DNA of 64,000 nucleotides from Lentinula raphanica. Lineage: Eukaryota; Basidiomycota; Agaricomycetes; Agaricales; Omphalotaceae. The position numbers and the translations under genes are program-made. Positions 44,495 to 55,522 of this stretch are shown here, one piece after another. The stretch is from contig JANVFP010000016.1 in the NCBI GenBank assembly GCA_027919835.1, positions 186,001 to 250,000 on the forward strand. Reading direction: 5' to 3'. Position 1 is the stretch's first letter; each line of letters begins with the position of its first letter. Under the pieces are notes generated by a model, which worked only from the letters and a program-made list of their open reading frames with translations, had not been told where the DNA came from and did not search any database.

Positions 44495-47400
44495 ATGGAA
44501 CAACTACACATCTGTTTTTGCTCTCGCTGTGGTGGCCACCGTCCTCCGGTCAGCAGAAGAACTATTCAAGGACATGCACGGGATGACAGAAAGCACCAGG
44601 AAGCGATCGAAGATGCTCGTATAGAAAAAAGACCACGATTAGCGTCTCCTCCTGTAAGTTCAACAAATACACCAGAGCCCGAGGTATGTATTCTTTCATG
44701 TAACAATAGTGTAATAGAGCTAACTATCACCACAAGGGATCTACACTACGTGCTCCTTCACGCCAATCTCCACTACGTTCACCTCCTGTGCGTGGCTCAC
44801 GTCGGCCAAAAACCCAACAAGATTCAACTGGACGTTTTCCATCACCAATAGGTGGCTTTTTTGAAGAGCATGGTAACAGCCATGAGGATCATCAAGAGGA
44901 GACTGACAAAGAGAGTGATGAGGAAAGTCGTAAGGAGAGCAATGAGGAAAGTCGTAGGGAGAGCGACGAGGAAAGTCGTAGAGAGAGCGACGAGGAAAGC
45001 GACAAAGACAGCGACGAGGATGAACAGCAGGAATTAGCCAACGCACGGTATGCAGCGGCAATTGCAGGTACTCAGCCACCCAGCCGTAACGTTGGTGACG
45101 GACAAGGAATTGAAGGTGGAGATGGCGAAGATAATGGAGGGGAAGGTGGAGATGGCGAAGATAACGGAGGGGAAGAGCCTGTACCCATCATATCGCCCAT
45201 TGAGGATATACGCATCGCAGACGAATTCATCCAGCTCATCCGCGAGGCAACTCTAGACAATGGTGGCCTTGATGATCATCTCATTGAGCGAATTCGAACT
45301 CCCTGTGAAGGTCCTCCAGACGAGCTCGATCCTGATACCCGCCTTTCCATCGATTTGTACCTTTCAATCACGCATGCATCCGAAATGACCTATAACAATG
45401 TTCGTTCTGCAATATCTAACCGCTTTCCTGAATCAAAAATCCTTTCCTATCACACCGTGAAAACACTAGTCGCTGATCTCACTGGCGTCGTTAACATCTA
45501 CACGGATATGTGCATCAATTCCTGCCATGCGTTCACAGGACCCTGGGCAGACCTTCAAAACTGCTTCTACTGCAATGAACCCAGATACGATACCGAACAT
45601 TTACGCCGAACAGATGAAAAAGTGCCACGGCTACAGTGTAGCACAATCCTACTCGGTCCACAGCTAGCTGCTATCCGACGGTCGCGTGAAGGGTCAGAGA
45701 GCAGGAAGTATCGCTCTCAAAAGCTTGCCGACATTCATCAAATGGCCGAGGATTATAGGAATGGTGGCGAAGGTGTTGATATAGTGTACGATGATATCTG
45801 GTGTGGTGACGACGTACAAGAGCTTCTTGAAAATATCAACGTCAACGAAGACGATGTGGCTATCTCTGCATCTATTGACGGTGCTCAGCTGTATCAAAAC
45901 AAAAAATCTGACTGCTGGATTGGAATCTGGATATGTCAAGACTATGCTCCGGAGGTCCGTTACAAGAAGAACAAAGTACTCCCAAATATCATCATTCCTG
46001 GCCCCAATAAGCCAAAGCATACCGACTCTTTCCTATTTCCAGGCCTACACCACTTGTCCGCGTTACAGAAAGAGAACCGCGGCCGTGGAATGAAAGTATG
46101 GGATGCTCTGAAGGAACAAGTTATCTATCAGCGCGTAATATTTCTTCTTGGCCTCGCAGATGCTCTAGGCATGGTTGAATGGGACGGACGAGTTGGACAT
46201 CATGGAGCGCAGGGCTGTCGGCTGGGATGTGAGATGAAGGGTCGACACAAACCCAATAGTGGGCATTACTATGCTGTACACGCGCGTCCCAATGATGCAT
46301 CCATTCCTGACAACCAGCATCCTGATACCGATATTCAGCAGCTTGAGCCCCAGACTGCAGCCCAATATAGCGAAAGAATCGCAAAGCTCCGTGCTTCAAA
46401 AGACACAGCCGAGTATAAACGAAACCGGAAAATCACAGGACTGTCGAAGCCCAGTATGCTTAGTGGACTCCATCCCAAATACTCCCTACCTGTTCCCAGA
46501 TGCTTCGGGCTCGACCTTATGCATCTACTCCTGCTCAATCTTGAAGATCTTTTGTTGTGCCTCTGGCGGGGAACCCTCAAACGTGAGCAAAGTGATACTG
46601 AAGTATGGTCTTGGGTTAAACTTGTTGGTAAAACATGGGAAGACCATGGCGAAGTGGTGGCAAATGCCACCCAGTACTTTCCCAGTTCTTTCGAACGCCC
46701 ACCTCGTAATCCTGCGCAGAAGCTTTCTAGTGGGTATAAGGCTACCGAATATTATCTATACGTCTTTGGTCTAGGTCCTGGGCTATTTCGAACTATTCTT
46801 GATGCAGAACATTGGCAAAATTTCTGCAAATTGGCTCGTGGAGTTCATACTCTTTTGCAGTGGAGTATTACAGGTCAACAGATTCAAGAAGCTCGTGGTC
46901 TTTTGGTAAACTTTGCAGAAGGATTCGAAAACTTGTATTATCAGCGCCGTGAGGATCGTCTTCATTTCTGTCGCCCATGCATTCACACCGTTGGTGCACA
47001 TGCTGTATCCGAAATCATTCGTCTTGGGCCAGGTGCATATTCAACACAATTTCCTATGGAGCGCACAATTGGTGATCTAGGACAAGAAGTTAAACAGCCT
47101 TCGAATCCTTTTGCAAACTTGGCTCAGAGGGCTCTTCGTCGTGCTCAGGTCAATGCTCTCAAGTGTATATATCCTGAACTCGATCCTAACACTACCAAGC
47201 TACCCCGTGGATCAATTGACTTGGGAGATGGTCGAGTGCTCCTGCGTCCCCGCGAACGGAAACTTCATTGGGCTGAGGAAGAAGAAGCAACGGCACTATT
47301 GAATCACTCTGATCATACTAGATGCATTCGACGATGGGGGCGATTTAGACTTCCGAACGGACAGATTGCTCATTCACGGTTTGTTGAACTCGATCTATTC

Positions 47401-47816
47401 AGAAGACGAAAACCTCGCGTTACACGGAATGTGAAGGTAAGTTCATCTGATACATAACTAATATGTCCTTCTAAAGCTGTCACTCATACTAGCTTCATTG
47501 CAACGGTTCAACGGAGTTCGGCGAAGTATGGTACTACTTCATGGATGAAGATCAGCATGCATATGCAATGGTCTCTATCTATGGAAGGCCTCATCGTGAG
47601 TTACTGCAGCAGTCAACTAACGCATTGTGGGCATGCAAGTATCTTGGTTCACAAAATTTGCAAGTAACACCAGTAAAGCACATAAAATCAGTCGTATCAA
47701 TGCAACCACTCCCGATATTTGAACATGAGGAAGATGGTTGGTGGTTCGTAGTTCAGAAACCAGGCATCGATGATGGAGTCTTGACGGGGTATGAAGAAGA
47801 TATGAATACAATGTGA
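44495..47816 (+). CDS. Tnp2-like (CACTA/EnSpm) transposase
   Basis: Predicted 1070 residues from three exons: 44495-44683, 44737-47436 and 47493-47816, GT-AG introns, no stops. The N-terminus has a small Cys motif (CFCSRCGG, then SRRTIQGHAR), followed by a strongly acidic stretch encoded by a 24 bp repeat (EESRRESD units, 44925-45010) and a GGDGEDNGGE repeat. The transposase core contains ISASIDGAQLY, SDCWIGIWIC, VRYKKNKVLP, IIPGPNKPKHTDSFLFPG, FGLDLMHLLLLN and FPMERTIGDLGQE, typical of fungal Tnp2-type transposases; the Asp of SIDGAQ is a candidate catalytic residue. The last exon (YYFMDEDQHAYAMVSIY, WFVVQKPG) is the conserved C-terminal part of the family. It would cut and move the element. 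No lesion was found. Confidence 0.9.
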
Positions 47817-48709
47817 TAATTGTACATTGGTACCGATGACCGTAGAACTTTTTTTGGACAAAACCGTGTGAATATTTTATTTCTCTCTCCAGACAACCAC
47901 CACCACCCACGACGCCAATGGTTTTTGCGCGCTCTCTCCAGGGCGCGGGCCATTTACAGTTTCACTCAAGTTCAAGCAGACATAACAATACCAGTTTTTG
48001 ACAACATTGTAATTGACCTTGCCAGTTCTTGGAGGAGTGTGTGCGTTTATTTGAAATTCTTCATATTTTCCTCTAATGTTTCTTTCTCTAGGGTGTTCAA
48101 AGTGTCGTCGTCAGCACCGTAACCGTACCCCCGTTAATCAGCTTCGAATTCATAGGAGAGCTACCTATCAATCGTGATGACAATATGTTGGATTATCTGG
48201 CTAGCTACACCTCCGTCGGTGCTTGGCTATCAGTCGTACACGTCCACAGCCTCCATGGCCTCGAGCAACGAAAACCCAGCAGACGCCCAGCCCCTCAGCT
48301 AGGCAAGGCTCTGCTGGTGTTCACGGCTGCTTGAGGATCTTCACCTGAATCCACGTTGACTCTTGTAGGCGGGTCCCTGTACACCTGTTGCTGCATCTGC
48401 GGGTATGGTCTATGCCATTTCCTTGATGCCTTTGCCTCGTCTATGTGCTGTGAACTCACTTGTACTTCCACTTACCTCTACGGAATCGCCCTAGGCGCTT
48501 AACTCACTGGCAGACGGATCTTAGCTACACAGGCTCGGTAGAATATGACTCATTTGCTTTGGCGTCCATCTTCGAGTACATAGCTTGGTTAATAATAAAT
48601 ATTTTTGTAGGAAGAACTTGAAGGAATTCCGAATCGCGTGAAAACATAGTGCATAGAGTGATACACAAACAAACAAACAAACAAACACTCTTCTCTTCTC
48701 TCCACAACC
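47817..48709. other. Interval between the two transposon genes
   Basis: No gene is recognised. Near 48096-48330 a readable frame (GVQSVVVSTVTVPPLISFEF) has some coding character but no partner exon. A (CAAA) microsatellite lies at 48664-48687, just upstream of the second gene. Confidence 0.4.
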
Positions 48710-50874
48710 ATGGATATGTGGTCGCAACAGGGTAGCTCACCTCCGCGATGCTACTCTGAAGACAATGAAATGGAGCAAAGGAACATTCTGGAGTCTCCAT
48801 CCTCTCGCCGTACATTTCTGATGTCATCATCTCTTTTGCAGAACGTACCGTATCCAGTGCCATATGTTCGTTTTCTGGGCCTCTCACTCTCAAACGCATC
48901 TTAAAATATGCTCTAGAACACGCAGGGACCAAGGTCAATGAATCCTCAACGCATACAAGCAATTCAAAGCGCTACTGAAACGGAACTCTCAATGTATGGT
49001 AACCTTGCATTCAACGATCTCAAAATGAGGTTCATGGAACTATCTGCTGAGCACCGGGCTGTCAAGTGAGTTATATTTGCATTCTAGTATCATGTACTAA
49101 CTGCATTGTTCATCTATGCAGACATATCAACTCCACTTATGAATCTCTCATCAATAATCGAAATGCTTTCCCTGCTGCTTCTGTCCCTTCTTCTTCTGTG
49201 CCTGCTGCTTCTACCCCATATGTTGGCCCCGAATCATCTTCAATGAAACCCTCTGCAAGGTTGCCCAAGATTGAATGCACGTACGATCTTCTAGCTCAAG
49301 ACGAATGTCCGAATATTCGCTTCTTCTTCGAAAAGGACTGGAATGAATACCGCGAAATGAAGAAAAACACTAGCAACAAGCCTCCAACTGCTCTAGGATG
49401 TCTTCAAGCTGACGATGGCTCGTTTACTTCTGATGACCCTCACCGTTTATCACTTTTCTATCAACATGCGAAATCAATCTTCAATTACTTTTATACAGTC
49501 TATCTGGATGCCGAATCATGGGGCAAGATCAGTAGCGAGGTTGCAATCTACTTTTATTGCGCAATGGCTGCCGAATTTCCTGAATTCCAATACTGCAACG
49601 ATGGGAAATGGAAGGCTCGCGTATATGCAGTAGGAAAATATCCAGACTGGAAGCGAGATTATTGTGATAAAGGCAAGTTGATGCGAGATCCTGTTATAGA
49701 AGGTGCGTACACTTCCCATTCTAATGTGTTCTGTGTACTTATCTACGTCTTTAGCATTGCGTGTGGACACCGAATCGAAGAAATCAAGACTTTTACTTTC
49801 CTCTCCACCGGATACTAGTCGGCCACACAAGCGACGCAAACGAGCTACCCAAGTCACTGGTCCAAGCATCGATATCTCGGTAATGTTCTCATTCCTCAAC
49901 TCACCTGGCCTATTAGCTTCTCACATTGATTTTGCAGGAGGATCAAGAATCTCTTTTGTCTCGTAACCTCGTCGACAAGCCTCAAACAACGCCCATTGAC
50001 GTTCCTCCTACAGTGGAAAACACCGCGGTCGCTCCTCGCTCCTCTATGCCTGATGAACCTGACCTTATCTTGTCGTCATCCTCGCCCACTGCAAATGCTT
50101 CATCCCCGTTTCCACAATCGCCGGTCCTTGGTCCTGCACCACAAACAAATTCATCATCCTCAACCTTGCCCGCAATGCCCAATGCAAATCTGCCCTCTGC
50201 TTCATCAAACTCTTCAACACTGTCCTCTTCAACTGGGGATACTATGCTTCTGACTCCAGATCTCTCCTCTAGCTCAAATGTCCCTGTTCGTTTTGCCAAA
50301 GTAAGTCATCGTATATTGTACATTCGACTGGAACTCATCGTCTTTCGATAGTGTAATCCTTTGTACGTTCACCAATTTTCTATTATCATCCCTCGACTGA
50401 CGTCCACACACAGGTCCGGCTTTCGGGTCACCTCGATACTCGTGCCACCAACAGAACCATCTTCGCCGGTGATCACCAAGCCAAAAGGTCTCAAACCCAA
50501 GAAGATGGATGAGGCGATGGTAGCAGATCCCGCATCCATAACGGCTCGGTCAGATTCACATCATATCCTTCAGTGTTTCTTATTGACAACGATTATATAG
50601 AAATCTTTTTGCCATAGATTATCTCAAGAACAACACATGCACCAAGTCAGAATTCAAAGATGCATGGAACGCGCTTGGATCGTCGGGACAAAAGGTATGT
50701 AGTTCTACATACACTCCTAACATGGCACTAGATAACTTTGAATATCACTATAGCATTGGAACTCGCTCAGTAAAGAGCTCAAGAAGGGCAAGAAAAACAA
50801 CGGAAATAACAAAGTGCGTATCATCGTATCATATGATCAATTTCACTAATGCTTGTTTTGTTCAGAACGACTGA
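48710..50874 (+). CDS. Second gene of the CACTA-like element, unknown function
   Basis: Predicted 567 residues from nine exons: 48710-48844, 48926-49065, 49122-49702, 49755-49879, 49938-50300, 50352-50548, 50601-50694, 50754-50813 and 50866-50874. All splice sites are GT-AG and phases agree. The middle (residues about 110-290) is a globular-looking domain (ECTYDLLAQDECPNIRFFFE, FFEKDWNEY, WGKISSEVAIYFY), followed by a basic patch (RPHKRRKRA), a long Ser/Pro/Thr-rich region and a C-terminal helical motif (NLFAIDYLKNNTCTKSEFKD, WNSLSKELKKGKK) that loosely resembles an HMG-box helix. A nuclear DNA-binding helper of transposition is a guess from its place within the TIRs. Exon boundaries near 48845 and 50301-50351 are the least certain. 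Confidence 0.65.
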
Positions 50875-51177
50875 TTATCGACTCTCGTGCATACTCAAGG
50901 ACTTGAACGCGCTACAAGTGCTACTAGCAGGTGAAGAGAACATAAGCGGGCGTCGAGAACAATCCTTATACATAGTGCACCATGTAGACTCGTATCGAAA
51001 TGTGTATATATGGTAGCTATAGGTATCGATCCTGAACAAACCGTTCCATATCATATCTACACCAGTAAAACGAAAAAAAGCTGGTGGATCTGGTGAGATT
51101 TTAGCAGGCCTCGGATTAGCCAAGATTTGCCATATTCTGCCATACTATTCCATTGCCGGTTTTGACTGGGGTTGAAA

Positions 51178-51674
51178 CGTTGACACTGAAGCTAAGCTTT
51201 GCTTCAACACGTCTGAGACTCCGAACCGCTATACATCCTTTTCTCTCCTCGTTGTCGTCCTCTTCCTCGAGTCTGCAGTGTGCAGCAATCTTCATCTGCC
51301 ACTGTTGGGTGCGACCAAGAGTTCCGTGTTCACATTTCGAAAGACGCGTGCGATTAACATTAACTGCAGGTTGTTAACCTATTTGATAGCCTTGGAGAGC
51401 TGAGCACGATGACGACAACGGTTGGTTGCAAGATTCATTGAGCTCTGCTACTAGTAGAGTCAAACGGACTAGAGAAGGATAGATCAATCATCAGTGAGGG
51501 TATTTCGTGTATGATGAAGAAGTGTTGTACTGACCTGTACTGACTAACTAGTCTCCCAAGTCAGACTCGAGATTGATGACCGCATAGCCTGGCTAGCCGC
51601 AATAGTTCAAGAAGAAAAGTCGTTCTTGAATAATGCTAATCTCGTTCCCAGATGTTTTACAACGCGTACTTCAC
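51178..51674. other. Interval without recognised feature
   Basis: CpG-normal at the left, no open frame of note. A CTAATCTCGTTCCCAGATGTT word near 51638 repeats the start of the adjoining TIR (51675). Confidence 0.4.
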
Positions 51675-51783
51675 CTAATCTCGTACCCAGATGTTCTAGG
51701 GAACTCCGGCATCCCAGTGCTGCGAAAATACAAATGTAAACAACTGAACAAACAAAAAAACAAACACCGGGTCGTTCCCTAGA

Positions 51784-54215
51784 CACACTGGAGATGGAAA
51801 AAATTCCATCGAGCAGAAAGTTGTGCCGATAGTAGATAATTCCAATAAAATTTTGCTCTCTCCGAAAATGTGTACAAAATATTGTGTTCCCACAACAGTG
51901 AAAGTACAGTCAAAAATCTACAATTTGGAGCACATTTTGTATGGATTTAGATGTTTGTTGAAAGGGCATGAATTTGACAACAAGAAAACAATAAAGAATT
52001 GAGCGCTTTTCATGCACATTTTGACTTATTTGGATCAAGATGTTTTGTATGGGCAAAAATTTCACCTGAAACCCATACAACTCTTAGTATTGATTTATTC
52101 TTAGAATGAAAATATTTCAAATATCTTCTCCCAGCAAATGAAAATAAAGCAGAAATCCAGAGTTTCAAATCATTTGAAAAGGGCCGGTTGCATTCAGTTT
52201 AGGGTTTTCAGCAGCTCCGAAAGGCCGGGTTTTGGCTTGGTTTTTGTTCTTCTCAAAAATACAATAGAAATATTCCTATTCAGATGTTGTCTCAAAGCAG
52301 ACAAAAATTCAAGTTTTGGCTGGATTTTCTGACTTCATGAAATATATGGATTCAAAAAAGGAAACAGCTGGATCAAAATATTTTGTATCTCTATTGTTTT
52401 TGTTAGGTGCTCGATGCTCTATCCCTCGACAGCACCAAAGACGAAGGCTACAAGCGTTCCATCCAAAAGAACGTTGTAGACAGACTGCTAGGCTAATGAG
52501 TCTACACCGAAGATCTGGATTCCGAGTGATTGACAATTGCCAAAACTTTGTTGTTAGTAGTACACTTGATGTTACACTGGTAATAACCAGACCGAGATGA
52601 GAGAAGAAAGCCAAATACTATTGAGAACCTGTAAAATAACCAATCTGGGGATTGGTACATGCAAGTACATAGGGTTTATATAGGTTTTCTGTAGGTAATG
52701 TATATAAAAGGTAAGTAATATAAATAATTGTCGGCTGTGGAACACGTCACCACGATGATAATCGTGATGACATGACCCGGAGCCATGTCGTTGTCAATCA
52801 TCGTCGAGTCAAATAAAGAAGGCACGGGTCGACGTAGGCATACGCGTCAACCCGGCCGGTTAAATGACAAGAAAGTGTGAAATAAACAAGAAGAAATGAC
52901 GAAAGGTGAAGAGTCGTCATGACTCGTCTTGAATCACCTGTCGTCGTCGAAAGATAACCGGCAGTATCCGCAACCTACCTGAATGGAGCAAGACGAGGTT
53001 GGACATGCTAGATAGGGCCAAGGATAATGAGCTTGAAAAGAAGGGAAGCCGAAGGACGCGATACGACGCGTGTACGCGAGCCGGAGATGACGAGAGTGGG
53101 GTTGTAATAGGTTAAACGGCACAAATTGGGGTGCCGGGGTGTTTATCGTAGTGGGAAATGACGAAACGAGGTGTAAAAGATCCGGCGTCGACGTAGACGA
53201 GCCGTGGATGATGAGAACGAGTCGGCGAGGTGCCGAATGAAAAAAGGAGGGGCGAGGACGAGCTTGACAAGGCGGAACCGATGAATTAGCGCAAAAAAGG
53301 GTTTCCGGGATGAGTATCGTCATCAAGGACAACTAATCAGAGCGTTACCAAGCCGAGGATGACGAGGACGAAATGAGGGAAGGCCGAGCGGAAAAACGGG
53401 AGGCGAGACGACGTTTGACGCGTCGGAACCGAGGGGTATCGTCTACAGGAAGGAGCGGGGCCGATGTTGGGTGTGGATGATCCGGGATGCGTTGGATAGG
53501 TCGGATATCGTCGCAGTGAGTCGACGATGGGCCTGTCATGACGGCGGCACCTCGTTAGCGTGGAAGTAATCCGTTTGATGAACGGATTACGCACCATTAG
53601 CAGAATTAGTTGGCAGGCCGCGTCATCGCGGCCTCCAACCCTCTAAATCCCTCCCTCGTCGTCTCTGTTGTCTTTCCTTCGTTTCCTAGCTCCTTAGTGT
53701 CTTCCCGGAAGTCCTGTGGCGTTGAGAAACGAGGTGGTGGTCGAGGAGATGAAGGAGCGAGGAAGAAGAGGAACTGTGGGAAAAAGTAAAAGACGGCGCT
53801 TCTGCGTTGAGATGCCGAGACGCCGAATAAGCGCCACCTCGGCGTAGGCTCGGCCAACGATAGAAAAGGCTTGTAGAGGTGAATTAGACTCGAATAAATG
53901 ATGGAAAAATATGGAAAAATAGTAGGAAAATCAGGAAAAATCAGGGGATATGCTGGGAATATTTGGGAAATTTGTGGGGGTGGCAAAGATCATGTTATGC
54001 TTCATAACAGTTTTCTTCCTCCAGTAATTATATCCTTTCAATGAACATCTTGGACCACAAAAAATGTGCATTGAATTGTCAATCTTCTGCTGTACAATCA
54101 AATGTTTAAATATATGGTATTTTGTGTCTCATTTCCAGAGTTGTGAAAAATAGATAGATTTTTTTGCTATTGGTCAAAATTTCTGCTCGTTGGAATTTTT
54201 TCTAAATCCGGTGTG
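51784..54215 (+). mobile_element. M element copy 3, split by a solo LTR
   Basis: Left end CACACTGGAGATGGAAAAAA (51784) and right end GGAATTTTTTCTAAATCCGG followed by TGTG (54215) are the M terminal repeats. AGA flanks both sides (51781-51783 and 54216-54218). Removing the LTR and its target duplication leaves about 818 bp, close to the 807 bp of copy 2. Internal match to copy 2: GGGTTTTCAGCAG at about 52202 and 22363. Confidence 0.78.
52401..54009 (-). mobile_element. Solo LTR of a retrotransposon, 1.6 kb
   Basis: Begins TGTTAGGTGC and ends GCTTCATAACA, with GTTTT directly before (52396-52400) and after (54010-54014): TG...CA ends plus a 5 bp target duplication. A TATA-like CTATATAAACCC on the minus strand near 52675, about 270 bp from the 52401 end, suggests minus orientation as in the Gypsy LTR. 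The interior is CpG-rich, with degenerate 150-190 bp repeats between 53030 and 53470 (CGAGGATGACGAGGACGA words). No coding domain or second LTR is found. Confidence 0.72.
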
Positions 54216-54216
54216 A

Positions 54217-54723
54217 GAACATCTGGTGCATTTCGTAACCAAGGGGGCGCCTCGATACACAGCCACCGCCAGTGTGACACCGAGACGCCCAAGAGACGCC
54301 CAAGAGATGCTTACTTTTTGACCTCTACACACATATACTTGCAATATTTGGCTACTGAGACTGGCCAGTCATCATCTCTAGGTGCTAACTAGATAGTAAA
54401 GGCTGCAAGGGCATGAGAGGGACTTTGAATATTCATAAAAAAGCTAGAAATTACTGTACTTGGATGTTTCAACAGATGTTAGTTACATTTCTAAATCAAT
54501 GTATGCCATATATTGCACTCAAAGTTCTCTTGAGCTACTGTATGCTTAAAAGATATAGCAGAGAGCCTGTTTGAGCATACATGGACTTCTGTAAACATGA
54601 AATTTGATGTACATTTTGCTCTATATTGCTACAAATTGGATGGGAAAACTGCGGCGTAACGTGTATGTCACGGTGGCTGTGTATCGAGGCGCCCCCTTGG
54701 TAGCAGAATGCACCAGATGTTCT
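54217..54723 (+). repeat. Palindromic unit E, copy 1
   Basis: About 507 bp bounded by ACATCTGGTGCATTTCGTAA and its complement (AATGCACCAGATGT), inner arms GGGGGCGCCTCGATACACAG. The copy at 54920-55414 is in opposite orientation. Confidence 0.78.
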
Positions 54724-54919
54724 ACGACGCGGCAGGCTGTTTGTTTTTTTGTTTGTATGAAAGTTTACATTTGTATTTTTTGCTGTCAACATGGTCCGCA
54801 TGTCCGGATACCGCGTTGTGAACATCTGGGAACGAGATTATACTTCACCACGGTACAGAAAATAAATACAAATGTAAACATATGAACAAACAAAAAAACA
54901 AACACTCTGTTGCGTTGTA

Positions 54920-55414
54920 AAACATCTGGTGCATTTCGTAACCAAGGGGGCACCTTGATACACAGCCACCGTGACATTCGCGTTACTCGGCAGTTTTCCC
55001 TGGTTTTCCCATCCAATATGTAGTGATAGAAACACCAAGTTGCATACTTACTGAAGTTCATACATGTTCAAAAAGGCTCTCTGCCATGTCTTTCAAGCAT
55101 ACAGTAGCCCAAGAAAAAACTGAGTGCAATATATGGCATGCATAGAGTCTGAAATGTCAATAATCTCTGTTAAAACATCCAAGTACAGTGATGTCTAGCT
55201 TTTCTATGATCATTCATAGTCCCTCTCATGTCCTTACAGCTTGTACTATCTAGTAGCCACCTAGAGACTATGAATAGCCAGGCTTGATAGCTGAATTTTG
55301 TGTGATAGAGGTCGAAATAACTCAAGAAGCAGGCGTCTGTTGGGCGCCTGGATGTCACGCTGGCAGTGGCTGTGTATCAAGGCGCCCCCCTGGTAGCAGA
55401 ACGCACCAGATGTT
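54920..55414 (-). repeat. Palindromic unit E, copy 2 (inverted)
   Basis: Reverse-complement relative of 54217-54723: GTTTTCCCATCCAATATGTA near 55002 matches CTACAAATTGGATGGGAAAA near 54630 on the other strand. Several single-base differences at CpG sites (for example GGCGCC and GGCACC in the arms). Confidence 0.78.
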
Positions 55415-55522
55415 CTAGGGAACGACCCGATGTTTGTTTTTTTGTTTGTTCGATTATTTACATTTGTATTTTCGCGGCACTGGGATGCCGGAGTTCCCTA
55501 GAACATCTGGGTACGAGATTAG

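Larger units (their letters stand above)
44277..51170 (+). mobile_element. CACTA-like DNA transposon with two genes, 6.9 kb, apparently intact
   Basis: The ends are inverted repeats: CCCAGTCAAAACCTGCAATG at 44277 and, on the minus strand from 51170, CCCAGTCAAAACCGGCAATG, continuing GAATAGT in both (27 of about 28 positions equal). Both sides are flanked by the direct repeat GTTGAAA (44270-44276 and 51171-51177), possibly longer. Between them lie an open Tnp2-type transposase gene and a second spliced gene on the same strand. A 7 bp duplication is longer than the 2-3 bp usual for CACTA elements, so the superfamily assignment rests on the transposase. Confidence 0.85.
51675..55522. mobile_element. 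Nested palindromic transposon complex
   Basis: The outer arms, about 105 bp, are inverted repeats of each other: 51675 starts CTAATCTCGTACCCAGATGT and 55522 reads the same on the minus strand; both contain the CAAACAAAAAAACAAAC tract and GGGTCGTTCCCTAGA. Inside lie an M element (51784-54215, itself split by a solo LTR), two inverted copies of a 0.5 kb unit (54217-54723 and 54920-55414) and a palindromic centre. Without the two insertions the complex is about 1.4 kb and almost a perfect inverted repeat. Confidence 0.75.

Noticed and set aside
48664..48687. CAAA tract as a regulatory element
   Set aside because: A plain (CAAA) microsatellite; no evidence for a role.
44277..51170. KDZ (Kyakuja-Dileera-Zisupton) element, because of the long target duplication
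   Set aside because: The transposase motifs are those of the Tnp2/CACTA type; KDZ hallmarks were not seen. The duplication length is left as an open point.
53606..53986. Minus-strand open frame of 126 codons inside the solo LTR
   Set aside because: Low complexity, no family signature and no partner in other copies; probably LTR sequence.
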